Source: Flavobacterium franklandianum (GTDB lineage Bacteria; Bacteroidota; Bacteroidia; Flavobacteriales; Flavobacteriaceae). Taken from it: 64,000 bases of DNA. The notes beneath the pieces are model-generated. The model was given only the letters and a program-made list of their open reading frames with translations, searched no databases and was not told where the DNA came from. Shown piece after piece: positions 16,473-25,781 of this stretch. Within the stretch, counting starts at the first letter, position 1; every line of letters starts with the position of its first letter. The position numbers and the translations under genes are program-made. Location of the stretch: positions 124,001 through 188,000 of the forward strand of contig NZ_VJZR01000001.1 in the NCBI RefSeq assembly GCF_007097365.1. The letters are read 5' to 3'.

Positions 16473-16493
16473 TAATTTATTTCTATCATTATT

Positions 16494-16859
16494 TCAATTT
16501 TTTAATTCTCTAGAATTAAATCCTGCATTCAATATTTCAATGGTATCTTTGATTTCTTTAGAAAAATCAACAATAATTTTATTTGGATCAATGCTAGAGT
16601 ATTTTATTGTATAAAATTTATTAATTTTTTCATCATAATTTTCAGGACAAGTTCCATAACTATTTCTGTATGATTTTTTATTGACGTAATATTTAAAAAA
16701 ACTTGTCGTTGTTTTTGGAGCGTTTTTGCAGTAAACAAATTTACATACAGTTTCCTTTTTATTATTTTCAATTTCTTTTTTATAAAAATATCCCTTGACA
16801 AATAAAAGAATTGTTACTAAAAGAATAAGAAATACTAGTAGTTTATATATTTTTTTCAC
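16494..16859 (-). CDS. Hypothetical protein with N-terminal membrane anchor
   Basis: 121 aa. It opens with KKIYKLLVFLILLVTILLFVKG, a clear membrane anchor or uncleaved signal, and continues as a lysine- and asparagine-rich soluble domain with three cysteines (VCKFVYCKN and GTCPEN), two of them close together. No family is recognised. It sits just after the tRNA-Cys remnant array and is very AT-rich, so it may be cargo left by an integrated element. No partner genes are visible. Confidence 0.5.
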   Translation of the reverse strand: MKKIYKLLVFLILLVTILLFVKGYFYKKEIENNKKETVCKFVYCKNAPKTTTSFFKYYVNKKSYRNSYGTCPENYDEKINKFYTIKYSSIDPNKIIVDFSKEIKDTIEILNAGFNSRELKN

Positions 16860-16954
16860 AATTATTATTTAACAAATTGTACGTTTTCATTTTCTCGGTT
16901 TTCTGAAATGTCTACTAACTCATAAATATACTCAAGTTGTTTATATTCAAAAAC

Positions 16955-17632
16955 CTATTTATCAATCCTTTCCAAAGCATCTTTCAACTTTTCTTTTTCC
17001 TTTGGAAACCAACCTTGAATAATTAAAGCAATCCCGAAAATCATCATAACAATACTGATTCCTTTTTTAATTTTAAGAATATTAGTTGGTGTCATTTTGT
17101 TTTTTAACTGTTTAGCTAAAAGTATTTTAATGCAATCAACCAATACATAAGTTACAATTACAGAAGCAAAAAAAGTAAGCATTCTTGAAGTTTGCATTTC
17201 TAATTTAGGTCCAACCGAAATAATAATCGCCAACCAAAATCCCAAAACTCCAATGTTGATAATGTTTAAAAAAAAACCTTTTATAAATAAGCCTAGATAA
17301 TCTTTTCTGATAATTTCGTTCTCTATTTTATGTGTATCAACCTTTTTTTCCTTGTGTAATCCTATATACGAAATAACGCCATAAGCCAGCATCAAGATTC
17401 CTCCAAACATAAAAAGTGCCGAGTTATCTTTAATACTTGTTATTAATCGATAACTTCCTAGATAGGCAATGGTGATGAAAATAATATCGCCTAAAACTAC
17501 ACCTAAATCGAAGACTAATGCAGCTCTAAATCCTTTTATAATACTAGTTTCTAGCAATATGAAAAAAACTGGACCAATCAAAAAACTTAAAAAAACTCCC
17601 CAAGGAATACCCGATAAAATATCATTAATCAT
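16955..17632 (-). CDS. LysE/RhtB-family exporter
   Basis: A 225-aa inner-membrane protein with about six membrane segments. It opens with a family-type stretch (GIPWGVFLSFLIGPVFFILL, where the Gly-Pro around residue 20 is conserved in LysE proteins) and continues FDLGVVLGDIIFI. Members export amino acids or related small metabolites by proton exchange. The substrate cannot be told. It ends in a lysine-rich cytoplasmic tail. It is separated from the GIN-domain gene by a terminator, so it has its own transcript. Confidence 0.8.
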   Translation of the reverse strand: MINDILSGIPWGVFLSFLIGPVFFILLETSIIKGFRAALVFDLGVVLGDIIFITIAYLGSYRLITSIKDNSALFMFGGILMLAYGVISYIGLHKEKKVDTHKIENEIIRKDYLGLFIKGFFLNIINIGVLGFWLAIIISVGPKLEMQTSRMLTFFASVIVTYVLVDCIKILLAKQLKNKMTPTNILKIKKGISIVMMIFGIALIIQGWFPKEKEKLKDALERIDK

Positions 17633-17678
17633 TAAAAAAACTTTAAAAAATTGCTATCAATTATAGAATACAAAAAGA

Positions 17679-17705
17679 ATTCCCCGAAAATTTCTTTCGG
17701 GGAAT
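17679..17705 (-). terminator. Terminator downstream of the GIN-domain gene
   Basis: ATTCCCCGAAA, loop ATTTC, TTTCGGGGAAT: an 11-bp stem just after the minus-strand gene ending at 17710 and before the lysE-like start. Confidence 0.7.
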
Positions 17706-17709
17706 ATAA

Positions 17710-18375
17710 TTATTTTTCCGTTATAGATCCACCTGCAAAGGTTTCTTGTTTTATTTCTTTTGGTTTACCGTAAATAGAAATACTTCCACCAGCTTTTACT
17801 TTTGCATTTACAAGAGTTGTTGCGTTTACATCGGCACTACCTCCAGCTGAAACACTAACTGATGTTTGAGAAGTTACTAAATCTTTGCCATAAAAAATTC
17901 CGCCAGAAGTAATAGTCGTTTTTTGAGTAACTGCTTTCCCTGATAAACTAATTATACCAGCAGAATATAACTTATTCGTAGTATTCTCAACATCAAGTTC
18001 TACATCAATCATTGCGCCCTCTTGGGTTGATAATTGTATTGTTGTTTGTTTAAAAATGTGTTTGCTGCTCACAATACTTCCTTCGTTTGCATCTATACTT
18101 TGAATATTTTTGAAGTATAATGTTACTTTCGTATCTTCTCCAGACAACATTTTGGTAACTGACATTCTAAGTTTTAAAACTCCATTTTTATTAACTGCTT
18201 CGAAGCTGCTTTCGTTTTTTCCACTAACAATTACTTTATTTTCTGTAGATGGAACTAAAGTTACATTCAACTGATCAAAGACTTTCAACTCATCAAAATT
18301 ATCTAATTTGATAGTTGTTTGACTAAAATTTAATTGTGAAATCATCACAAAAGCGATTAAAATTATCTTTTTCAT
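17710..18375 (-). CDS. GIN/DUF2807 head-domain secreted protein
   Basis: 221 aa with a signal peptide (MKKIILIAFVMISQLNFSQ). The mature part is a right-handed beta-helix-like GIN domain, with repeating short strands such as GIISLSGKAVTQKTTITSGGIFYGK and SVSVSAGGSADVNATTLVNAKVKAGGS, which in DUF2807 proteins builds an adhesin-like head. It is very common in Bacteroidota; the function is unknown but surface or periplasmic. It lies 36 nt after rnr on the same strand and may be read from the rnr transcript. Confidence 0.8.
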   Translation of the reverse strand: MKKIILIAFVMISQLNFSQTTIKLDNFDELKVFDQLNVTLVPSTENKVIVSGKNESSFEAVNKNGVLKLRMSVTKMLSGEDTKVTLYFKNIQSIDANEGSIVSSKHIFKQTTIQLSTQEGAMIDVELDVENTTNKLYSAGIISLSGKAVTQKTTITSGGIFYGKDLVTSQTSVSVSAGGSADVNATTLVNAKVKAGGSISIYGKPKEIKQETFAGGSITEK

Positions 18376-18411
18376 TTTTATAAAATTTTAAATATTTAAC
18401 TATAAAATCAC

Positions 18412-20592
18412 TTATTCATTTCTTCTAATAAAATTAAAATCCAATTGTTTTTTAACTAAATCGGCATTTTTAACTTTAACGTAAATCTCATCACCTAATT
18501 GCAGCAGTGATTTTGTTGTAGCGCCAACTAAAGCATATTGTTTTTCGTCGAAAGTGTAATAATCATCTTTAATTTCTCGAATTCGAACCATTCCTTCGCA
18601 TTTATTTTCGATAATTTCAACGAAAATTCCCCATTCGGTTACTCCAGAAATTACACCCAAAAATTCTTGATCGTTATGATTCTGCATATATTTTACTTGC
18701 ATATATTTAATAGAATCACGTTCAGCATTCGAGGCTAAACCTTCCATTGTAGAAGAATGCAAACATTTTGATTCGTATTTTTCTTCGTCTACAGATTTTC
18801 CTCCATCAAGATAAAATTGTAATAATCGATGCACCATAACATCAGGATAACGACGAATTGGCGAGGTAAAATGGCTGTAATAATCAAAAGCTAAACCATA
18901 ATGACCAATATTATCGGTCGAATATTTAGCTTTACTCATTGTTCTAATAGCTAAAGTATCAATTAAATTCTGCTCTTTTTTTCCATTTACATCCGCCATT
19001 AACTGATTCAATGATTTTGAAATATCACCTTTGTTTCTGAAATCAATCTTGTAACCAAATTTTGCAATCACAGTTTGCATCGCAATTAATTTATCTTCAT
19101 TTGGTTCGTCGTGAATTCTATAAATAAAAGTTTTATTTTGTTTACCAATGTATTCTGCTACTTTTCTATTAGCCAAAAGCATAAATTCTTCAATCAGATG
19201 ATTGGCATCTTTTGAAACTTTAAAATAAACACCTTCTGGTTCGCCTTCATCATCTAAATTGAATTTTACTTCCACTTTATCGAATGAAATGGCACCATTA
19301 TTCATTCTATTTCTACGCAGAACTTTAGCTAAATCTTGCATTTTAAGCGTTGCTGCTACAATTTCATCCGAAACCACATAAGAACTTCCTGTGATAGAAG
19401 TTTCGGCTGGAATAGTATTATCTTTCGTCTCTATAATGTATTGCGCTTCTTCGTAAGCAAATCGTTGATCTGAATAAATCACGGTTCTTCCAAACCATTG
19501 ATTGACCACTTGCGCAGTTTCTGTAATTTCGAAAATAGCCGAAAATGTATATTTTTCTTCTTGCGGACGCAATGAACAAGCAAAATTAGACAACACTTCT
19601 GGCAGCATTGGTACAACTCTATCTACTAAATACACCGAAGTCGCACGTTGATACGCTTCATCATCTAGAATAGTTCCTTCTTCTAAATAATAAGAAACAT
19701 CGGCAATATGGATTCCAATTTCGTAATGACCATTTTCTAACTTTTTGAAAGACAAGGCATCATCAAAATCTTTGGCATCTTTTGGATCAATCGTGAAAGT
19801 TAAAGTATCGCGCATATCACGACGATTTTTAATTTCTTCTTCAGTAATAGAAGTATCAATTTTTTGAGCAAAAACTTCTACTTCTACTGGAAATTCTGCT
19901 GGTAAACCATATTCTGCTAAGATTGCGTGAATTTCAGTATCGTGTTCTCCTGGTTTTCCAAGCACTTTTATTACGGAACCAAAAGGACTATCCGCCCTTT
20001 TAGGCCAATCTTCGATATGAACCAAAACAACATCACCTTGTTCTGCTTCGCCTAATTTATCTTTTGGAATAAAAATATCGGTGTACATTTTAGGATTAGC
20101 TGTAGATACAAAAGCAAAATTCTTTTGAATATCAATGACACCAACGAAATCAGTTTTGGATCTTTCGACAACTTCAATTACTTCTCCCTCAGGTCTTCTC
20201 CCTTTTCTACGATTGTAAACATAAACTTTTACAATATCTTTATCTAAAGCTCGGTTCAAATTATTGGTCGGAATAAAAACATCTTCTTCTAATTCTGGAC
20301 AAACAAAATAAGCAGTTTTTCGACCGGTCATATCTATTTTTCCTTCGTAATAATCTTGACTTAAAGCTTTGATAAGGTATTTTCCTGGTTCGGATTCAAT
20401 TATCTTTTTTTGTGAAGCAAGAATTTTTAAATCTCGGATAATTTCGTTCCTGCTTTTAGTATCATCTAAATCTAAAATAGCAGCTATTTGTTTGTGGTTG
20501 TAGGCTTTATTGGAATTTTGTGATAGTATTTTTATAATTTTATTAGAAAAATCTTTCTCTTTATTTTCTGGTTTTCTCAAATTTTTACTCAT
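18412..20592 (-). CDS. rnr: Ribonuclease R
   Basis: A 726-aa 3'-5' exoribonuclease of the RNB family. In order it has an N-terminal winged-helix region (KIIKILSQNSNKAYNHKQIAAIL), OB cold-shock domains, the catalytic RNB domain with the acidic metal site TIDPKDAKDFDDALSF (about residues 269-284), and a C-terminal S1 domain (ISGVTEWGIFVEII). RNase R degrades structured RNA and helps in rRNA quality control. A TAATTTTA element lies upstream. It is the last minus-strand gene before the orientation switch at about 20.6 kb. Confidence 0.95.
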   Translation of the reverse strand: MSKNLRKPENKEKDFSNKIIKILSQNSNKAYNHKQIAAILDLDDTKSRNEIIRDLKILASQKKIIESEPGKYLIKALSQDYYEGKIDMTGRKTAYFVCPELEEDVFIPTNNLNRALDKDIVKVYVYNRRKGRRPEGEVIEVVERSKTDFVGVIDIQKNFAFVSTANPKMYTDIFIPKDKLGEAEQGDVVLVHIEDWPKRADSPFGSVIKVLGKPGEHDTEIHAILAEYGLPAEFPVEVEVFAQKIDTSITEEEIKNRRDMRDTLTFTIDPKDAKDFDDALSFKKLENGHYEIGIHIADVSYYLEEGTILDDEAYQRATSVYLVDRVVPMLPEVLSNFACSLRPQEEKYTFSAIFEITETAQVVNQWFGRTVIYSDQRFAYEEAQYIIETKDNTIPAETSITGSSYVVSDEIVAATLKMQDLAKVLRRNRMNNGAISFDKVEVKFNLDDEGEPEGVYFKVSKDANHLIEEFMLLANRKVAEYIGKQNKTFIYRIHDEPNEDKLIAMQTVIAKFGYKIDFRNKGDISKSLNQLMADVNGKKEQNLIDTLAIRTMSKAKYSTDNIGHYGLAFDYYSHFTSPIRRYPDVMVHRLLQFYLDGGKSVDEEKYESKCLHSSTMEGLASNAERDSIKYMQVKYMQNHNDQEFLGVISGVTEWGIFVEIIENKCEGMVRIREIKDDYYTFDEKQYALVGATTKSLLQLGDEIYVKVKNADLVKKQLDFNFIRRNE

Positions 20593-20670
20593 AATTGTTT
20601 TCTTAAAAGCCTAAAATTACGAAGAAGTATTAAGATTTAGAGTATTAAGTATTAAGTATTATCTAAAATA

Positions 20671-20678
20671 TAACTTTG
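20671..20678 (+). promoter_or_regulatory. -7 element (TAACTTTG) for the DUF2007 gene
   Basis: A TAnnTTTG match 22 nt upstream of ATG 20701. A second partial match, TATCTTTA, follows directly. Confidence 0.5.
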
Positions 20679-20700
20679 TATCTTTATAAAAATTTATAAA

Positions 20701-20934
20701 ATGGAAGATTTTCAAACCATTAGCACATTCAATTTTGCTCACGAAATTATAGTTTTGAAATCCATTTTACAAAATGAAGGAATTCCTTTTTTGTTTCAAA
20801 ACGAAAATCTAATATCAATTGATCCTTTCGCTAGTATTGCCTATGGAGGAATTCATCTCAAAGTTCACAGAAATGATTTAGAAAAGGTTCAAGCTATTCT
20901 TGATAATTTGAATAACAATCTTGAAATAGTTTGA
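20701..20934 (+). CDS. DUF2007 putative signal-transducing protein
   Basis: 77 aa covering the whole DUF2007 fold. STFNFAHEIIVLKSILQNEGIPFLFQNENLI matches the helix that reads as [entity]-A-x2-L-x3-GI-x2, and the PFASIAYGGIHLKVHRNDLEKVQAIL half resembles a swapped-hairpin AANH/PII-like small domain. The family's biochemical role is unknown. It is the first plus-strand gene to the right of the orientation switch and borders the candidate origin. Confidence 0.75.
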   Translation: MEDFQTISTFNFAHEIIVLKSILQNEGIPFLFQNENLISIDPFASIAYGGIHLKVHRNDLEKVQAILDNLNNNLEIV

Positions 20935-21572
20935 AGTTATCAACATCTATTAAAAACAACAAAAAGAAAAAGAAATTTAAATTATTTTTTTAATGGTTAT
21001 TATAGCGTGTTAATAGTTACAATAAGTTTAATTTTAAAATAAGGTTTTTATAGTTGTAGGTTTTTATATTGATTTATTAACATAGTTTAGCGACCTTAAA
21101 AGGTTCATTCTGAATTTATTTTAAAAAACTATTAACAATGGTTAATAATTAAAAGAAGATTGTTTTTGTAAATAAGTTAGTATTGCAATTTTGTTAATAA
21201 TACCATTTTTTCTATCAATAACTTTTCTAAAAATTCATCAAACTAAATTTGGTTATTTCATTCCGGTTTTGGATTACGTTTTTATTTAATACAAACAAGA
21301 AATACTTCTAATTTTCTATCCAAAGTTATAAACACTCTATGTTAATTTAACATTAACTGAATATCAAGCATTTAGGTTTTACTATTAACAATGTAAAATT
21401 TTAACTTTTTAATTATATAGTAATCAATGTTTTATAGAGATTGTTAATTATTATACATTCTTTAAAACACACATTATTAATAGTATAGCTCTAAATAGAT
21501 TTAATACAATATATTTAAAAAATTAAATAATTCTTTCAGTAAATTTGCAGTTCAAAAATTAATAAAAATAAA
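20935..21572. other. Candidate chromosomal replication origin (oriC)
   Basis: A gene-free, extremely AT-rich segment of about 640 bp. It begins with TTATCAACA (20937-20945), one base off the E. coli DnaA box TTATCCACA. It holds about ten TGTTAATA/TATTAACA-type 9-mers on both strands (7 of 9 matches to the box), for example near 21008, 21074, 21129, 21191, 21340, 21382 and 21441. The 13-mer ACTATTAACAATG occurs twice (21128 and 21381), and a palindrome, ATGTTAATTTAACAT, lies at 21339. Genes left of it are mostly minus-strand and genes right of it mostly plus-strand, and parS-like sites lie 17-19 kb away. This is an inference, not a demonstrated origin; a long regulatory leader for rpiB is the alternative. 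Confidence 0.5.
21540..21547 (+). promoter_or_regulatory. -7 element (TAAATTTG) of rpiB
   Basis: A TAnnTTTG match 25 nt upstream of the rpiB ATG, at the right edge of the candidate origin. Confidence 0.5.
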
Positions 21573-22001
21573 ATGAAAATCTCCATAGGAAACGACCACG
21601 CAGGACCTGAATACAAAAAAGCCATTGTTCAATATTTAGAGTCAAAAGGGCACGAAGTTACCAATTACGGAACGGATACAGATGGTTCTGTTGATTATCC
21701 AGATTTTGGTCACCCTGTTGCTACAGATGTTTCGGAAGGAAAAGCTGATTTTGGAATCGTAATTTGTGGTTCAGGAAACGGAATTGCTATGACGGTGAAT
21801 AAACATCCAAAAGTGAGAGCAGGTTTGTGTTGGATAAAAGAAATAGCTTATTTAACACGTTTGCATAATAATGCGAATGTTGTTTGTATTCCGGCGCGTT
21901 ATACATCAATTCAACAAGCCATAGAAATTGTAGAAACTTTTTTAACTACCGAATTCGAAGGAGGAAGACATCAAACTAGAGTAGATAAAATTAGTTGTTA
22001 A
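21573..22001 (+). CDS. rpiB: Ribose-5-phosphate isomerase B
   Basis: 142 aa, the standard length. It interconverts ribose 5-phosphate and ribulose 5-phosphate in the pentose phosphate pathway. The N-terminal ISIGNDHAGPEYK matches the family's nucleotide/phosphate site, and GIVICGSGNGIAMTVNK contains the catalytic Cys and the anion-binding GSGNG loop. HNNANVVCIPAR completes the fold. The cation transporter starts 4 nt after its stop, so the two are likely one transcript. Confidence 0.93.
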   Translation: MKISIGNDHAGPEYKKAIVQYLESKGHEVTNYGTDTDGSVDYPDFGHPVATDVSEGKADFGIVICGSGNGIAMTVNKHPKVRAGLCWIKEIAYLTRLHNNANVVCIPARYTSIQQAIEIVETFLTTEFEGGRHQTRVDKISC

Positions 22002-22005
22002 TATT

Positions 22006-22926
22006 TTGGGACACAATCATAACCACGATCACGGACACCATCATCATCAAGTAGAAGGTAAAAATCTACTTTTTTCAATTTTTTTAAATATTGTTATTAC
22101 TGTAGCACAAGTGATTGGTGGACTTATTTCAGGAAGTTTAGCTTTACTGTCAGATGCTTTACATAATTTTTCCGATGTTCTCTCCTTGGTTTTTAGTTAT
22201 GTTGCTAATAAATTAGCTAAAAAAGAAGCCTCTGTTAATCAAACTTTTGGATACAAAAGAGCCGAACTTATTGCGGCTTTTGTCAATGCAATGACTTTAA
22301 TTATTGTGGCTCTGTTTTTAGTTTATGGTGCTATCGAACGTTTTTTCAATCCAGAACACATTAAATCTGGATTAGTAATTTGGCTTTCGCTTTTAGGAAT
22401 TGTAATGAATGGTTTGTCTGTATTATTATTAAAAAATGATGCCGATAAAAACCTAAATATGAAATCGGCTTATTTGCATTTGTTTACCGATATGTTGGCT
22501 TCGGTTGCGGTTTTAGTTGGCGGTTTGTTGATGAAATATTTTCAATGGTTTTGGGTCGATAGCGTTTTGACGTTGGCAATTGCTATTTATTTATTTATTG
22601 TTGGCTACTATTTACTCAAGAATTCTACTCAAATTTTGATGCTTTTTACACCTAGCCATATCGACATCAAAGAAATCATTAGCGAAGTGCATAAAATAGA
22701 AGGAGCCAATAAATTGCATCACATTCACGTTTGGTATCTCAATGAGGAAGAATTACATCTCGAAGCCCATCTCGATTGTTCCGAAGACATAAAGATGTCT
22801 GAATTCAACGAAATATTGCATAAAATTGAGCACGTTTTATTCGATAAATTTCAAATTAACCACATCAATATTCAACCTGAATATAAAAGAGAAGAAGACT
22901 CTAAGGATTTTATAGTTCAGGATTAA
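22006..22926 (+). CDS. Cation diffusion facilitator (zinc-type) transporter
   Basis: A 306-aa inner-membrane antiporter beginning with TTG at 22006, only 4 nt after rpiB; no ATG alternative would keep the His-rich N-terminus. The start MGHNHNHDHGHHHHQ is a metal-binding tail. Six membrane segments follow, with the paired HxxxD sites in LSDALHNFSDVL (TM2) and LHLFTDMLAS (TM5) that bind Zn2+. A C-terminal cytoplasmic ferredoxin-like domain (HKIEGANKLHHIHVWYL) is present. It probably exports zinc or cobalt. Confidence 0.92.
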   Translation: MGHNHNHDHGHHHHQVEGKNLLFSIFLNIVITVAQVIGGLISGSLALLSDALHNFSDVLSLVFSYVANKLAKKEASVNQTFGYKRAELIAAFVNAMTLIIVALFLVYGAIERFFNPEHIKSGLVIWLSLLGIVMNGLSVLLLKNDADKNLNMKSAYLHLFTDMLASVAVLVGGLLMKYFQWFWVDSVLTLAIAIYLFIVGYYLLKNSTQILMLFTPSHIDIKEIISEVHKIEGANKLHHIHVWYLNEEELHLEAHLDCSEDIKMSEFNEILHKIEHVLFDKFQINHINIQPEYKREEDSKDFIVQD

Positions 22927-22990
22927 TACAAATTCCGTCAACCAACTGACTGAATTAACGTTTTTTGAGGTGATTAACAAACAGAATTAT

Positions 22991-23275
22991 TTAGATTTTA
23001 TAGTGTAAAACTCCCAAATAAAATAATCCAAAAACAACTGCAATTTGAATTAAAACAATTCCAAAAAACTTCCACAAATAGGATATTTTCGAAGTCTTAT
23101 GTCTAAAAATAAGCATTGCTAAACCCGAACCAATTGTTCCTCCAAAAAGCACAAAACATAACAAAGTTCGTTCTGAAATTCTTTGTTTTTGAGCTTTTGC
23201 CAAATGTTTGTCATAAGCTATTAACGTAAAAGCCATTCCATTCAAAATCAAAAAATAGTAGAATAAAATATCCAT
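22991..23275 (-). CDS. DUF1294 membrane protein
   Basis: 94 aa. Three hydrophobic segments are interrupted by the DUF1294 core: NGMAFTLIAYDKHLAKAQKQRISERTLL, then GGTIGSGLAMLIFRHKTSK. The charged AYDK and RHKT motifs are diagnostic of the family, whose function is unknown. The gene is convergent with the CDF transporter and divergent from tex; the spacer to tex is only about 55 bp. Confidence 0.8.
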   Translation of the reverse strand: MDILFYYFLILNGMAFTLIAYDKHLAKAQKQRISERTLLCFVLFGGTIGSGLAMLIFRHKTSKISYLWKFFGIVLIQIAVVFGLFYLGVLHYKI

Positions 23276-23331
23276 TTAGCATAAATTAAGTTCCAAAGAT
23301 ATTATTTTAGCTGTCCGAAAAAAATCCAAAA

Positions 23332-25455
23332 ATGACTAACATACAATTCATCGCCAAAACTGTTCAAACAGCAGTTATAAATATTCAAAACACGGTTCAA
23401 TTATTGCAAGAAGATTGCACGATTCCTTTTATTTCCCGTTATCGAAAAGACAAAACAGGAAATCTGGATGAAGTTTTTATAGAACAAATTGCCAAACTCC
23501 AAAAAGATTACGAAGTTATCGTAAAGCGAAAAGAAGCGATTTTAAAATCGATTGAAGAGCAAAACGTATTATTACCCGAGTTGGATAAAAAAATACAACA
23601 GAGCTTCGATTTACAGGAATTGGAAGATATTTATTTACCTTTCAAAAAGAAGAAAAAAACCAAAGCCGATGTCGCTCGTGAAAATGGATTGGAACCATTA
23701 GCCAAAACAATAATGGCGCAAAACAACGACGATGTTGACTTTATTTCCACCAAATATATAAATGAAAACGTCATCAACGAAGAAGCTGCTTTGCAAGGTG
23801 CACGTGACATTATCGCCGAATGGATTAACGAAAACATTTATGTTCGTAAACAGTTGCGAAGACTTTTTCAACGAAAAGCAACGATTACAACCAAGGTTGT
23901 AAAAACCAAAAAAGACGATCAAGACGCCCAAAAATTCAATCAATATTTTGATTGGTCGGAACCGTTGACAAAAGCACCTTCGCATCGTTTGTTGGCAATT
24001 CTTCGTGCCGAAAATGAAGGTTTTATAAAGTTTAAAGTCGAAGTTGATATTAACGAAGCGTATGATATTATTGACGAATTAATATTAAAAAGTCAAAACA
24101 AAACTACTCCACACGTACAATTAGCCATCGAAGACTCCTATAAAAGATTGCTAAATCCTGCCATTTCAAACGAAGCTTTGCAAGAAGCCAAAGCCAAGGC
24201 TGATGCCAATTCGATTCAGGTTTTTGCTAATAATTTGGGGCAATTATTGTTGGCGCCACCTTTGGGTGAAAAAAGAATTTTGGCTATTGATCCTGGATTT
24301 CGTTCGGGATGTAAAATCGTTTGTTTGGACGAAAAAGGCGATTTGCTCTACAACGAAAATATTTATCCGAACGCACCACAAAATGAAACGGCAATGGCGA
24401 TGAAAAAAATTCGTTCTATGGTCAATGCGTATCAAATTGATGCGATTTCCATCGGAAACGGAACGGCTTCGAGAGAAACCGAATTTTTCATCAAGAAAAT
24501 CGCTTTCGATAAACCCGTTCAAGTATTTATAGTTTCAGAAGCGGGAGCATCGGTTTATTCGGCATCAAAAATTGCTCGAGAAGAATTTCCAAATTACGAT
24601 GTGACCGTTCGTGGCTCGGTTTCTATCGGAAGAAGATTGTCTGATCCATTGGCCGAATTGGTAAAAATTGACCCAAAAGCAATAGGAGTGGGGCAGTACC
24701 AACACGATGTAGACCAAACCAAACTAAAAGAAGAACTAGACAATACGGTAATTCGTTGCGTGAATTCCGTTGGGATAAATATAAATACGGCGAGCAAACA
24801 TCTGTTGAGTTACGTGAGTGGAATAGGAGAGAAGTTGGCCGAAAATATCGTGCAATACCGTTCGGAAAATGGTCCGTTTGAAGATAGAAAACAGCTCAAA
24901 AAAGTGCCACGATTGGGCGAAAAAGCCTATCAGCAAGGCGTTGCTTTTATACGAATTAAAGAAGGAAAAAATCCGTTAGACAATTCTGCCGTGCATCCCG
25001 AAGCCTACGGTATTGTCGAGAAAATGGCGAAAGATTTGAAATTGTCGGTAAACGATTTGATTGCCAATAAAGAAAAAACAGCTTTGATTAAAGCCGAAAA
25101 TTACATCACACCTGAAATTGGAATTTTAGGTATAAAAGACATCATTAAAGAACTTGAAAAACCAGGATTGGATCCTAGAAAATTAGCCAAGGTTTTCGAA
25201 TTTGACCCGAATGTAAAAACGATTAAAGATTTGAAAACCGGAATGATTTTACCCGGAATTGTCAACAATATTACCAATTTTGGTTGCTTTGTTGATATTG
25301 GTTTAAAGGAAAGTGGTTTGGTTCACATTTCTCAACTCAAAGCAGGATTTGTGAGCGATGTAAATGAAGTGGTAAAACTACACCAACACGTTGAAGTAAA
25401 AGTCACTGAAGTGGATGAAGATAGAAAGAGAATCCAGTTGACGATGGTTTTGTAA
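23332..25455 (+). CDS. tex: Tex-family RNA-binding transcription accessory protein
   Basis: A 707-aa protein of the Tex/YhgF family. In order: an N-terminal helical region, a YqgF-type RNase-H fold domain (RILAIDPGFRSGCKIVCLD, about residues 314-332), a helix-hairpin-helix pair (ASKHLLSYVSGIGEKLAENI, about 490-510), and a C-terminal S1 domain (GIVNNITNFGCFVDIGLKESGLVHISQL). Tex binds single-stranded RNA and affects transcription and ribosome-associated processes. It stands alone with short flanking spacers. Confidence 0.93.
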   Translation: MTNIQFIAKTVQTAVINIQNTVQLLQEDCTIPFISRYRKDKTGNLDEVFIEQIAKLQKDYEVIVKRKEAILKSIEEQNVLLPELDKKIQQSFDLQELEDIYLPFKKKKKTKADVARENGLEPLAKTIMAQNNDDVDFISTKYINENVINEEAALQGARDIIAEWINENIYVRKQLRRLFQRKATITTKVVKTKKDDQDAQKFNQYFDWSEPLTKAPSHRLLAILRAENEGFIKFKVEVDINEAYDIIDELILKSQNKTTPHVQLAIEDSYKRLLNPAISNEALQEAKAKADANSIQVFANNLGQLLLAPPLGEKRILAIDPGFRSGCKIVCLDEKGDLLYNENIYPNAPQNETAMAMKKIRSMVNAYQIDAISIGNGTASRETEFFIKKIAFDKPVQVFIVSEAGASVYSASKIAREEFPNYDVTVRGSVSIGRRLSDPLAELVKIDPKAIGVGQYQHDVDQTKLKEELDNTVIRCVNSVGININTASKHLLSYVSGIGEKLAENIVQYRSENGPFEDRKQLKKVPRLGEKAYQQGVAFIRIKEGKNPLDNSAVHPEAYGIVEKMAKDLKLSVNDLIANKEKTALIKAENYITPEIGILGIKDIIKELEKPGLDPRKLAKVFEFDPNVKTIKDLKTGMILPGIVNNITNFGCFVDIGLKESGLVHISQLKAGFVSDVNEVVKLHQHVEVKVTEVDEDRKRIQLTMVL

Positions 25456-25462
25456 AAATAGC

Positions 25463-25470
25463 TACCTTTG
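25463..25470 (+). promoter_or_regulatory. -7 element (TACCTTTG) directly before the DUF6922-AbiEii pair
   Basis: A TAnnTTTG match only 5 nt from the ATG at 25476; TTG at 25438-25440 lies 22 nt upstream inside tex. The transcript would start at or within a base or two of the start codon, that is, be leaderless. Confidence 0.6.
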
Positions 25471-25475
25471 TTTTT

Positions 25476-25781
25476 ATGAAGAAAGAAATAACCATAAACG
25501 ACTTTTCGCAATATCTCTTTTGGGATGTGGATTTGAATGATTTTGACTTCGAAAAGCACAAATCTCATCTCATACAAAAAGTTTTAGAATATGGATTTAT
25601 GAAAGATTGGAGATTATTAAAAGAACTTTACGGATTAGAAACAATTAAAGAAGTTTCTTTGAATTTAAGAAGTCTTGATGCCGTAACGCTTTCTTACCTA
25701 TCTGCTATTTTTAAAATCGACAAAACAGAATTTAGATGTTACAAACACAGACAGTTGTACCCGAACTTATGGAACTCTTAA
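25476..25781 (+). CDS. DUF6922 protein, likely antitoxin partner of the AbiEii-type gene
   Basis: 101 aa. The pattern LFWDVDLNDFDFEKHKSHLIQKVLEYGFMKDWRLLKELYG and the end EFRCYKHRQ are typical of DUF6922, small helical proteins encoded directly before AbiEii-type nucleotidyltransferases in Bacteroidota. By analogy with AbiEi it may neutralise or position the downstream enzyme, but it lacks the winged-helix size of AbiEi. Its 3' end overlaps the next start by 46 nt in another frame, which implies coupled translation. The likely promoter gives a leaderless mRNA. Confidence 0.75.
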   Translation: MKKEITINDFSQYLFWDVDLNDFDFEKHKSHLIQKVLEYGFMKDWRLLKELYGLETIKEVSLNLRSLDAVTLSYLSAIFKIDKTEFRCYKHRQLYPNLWNS

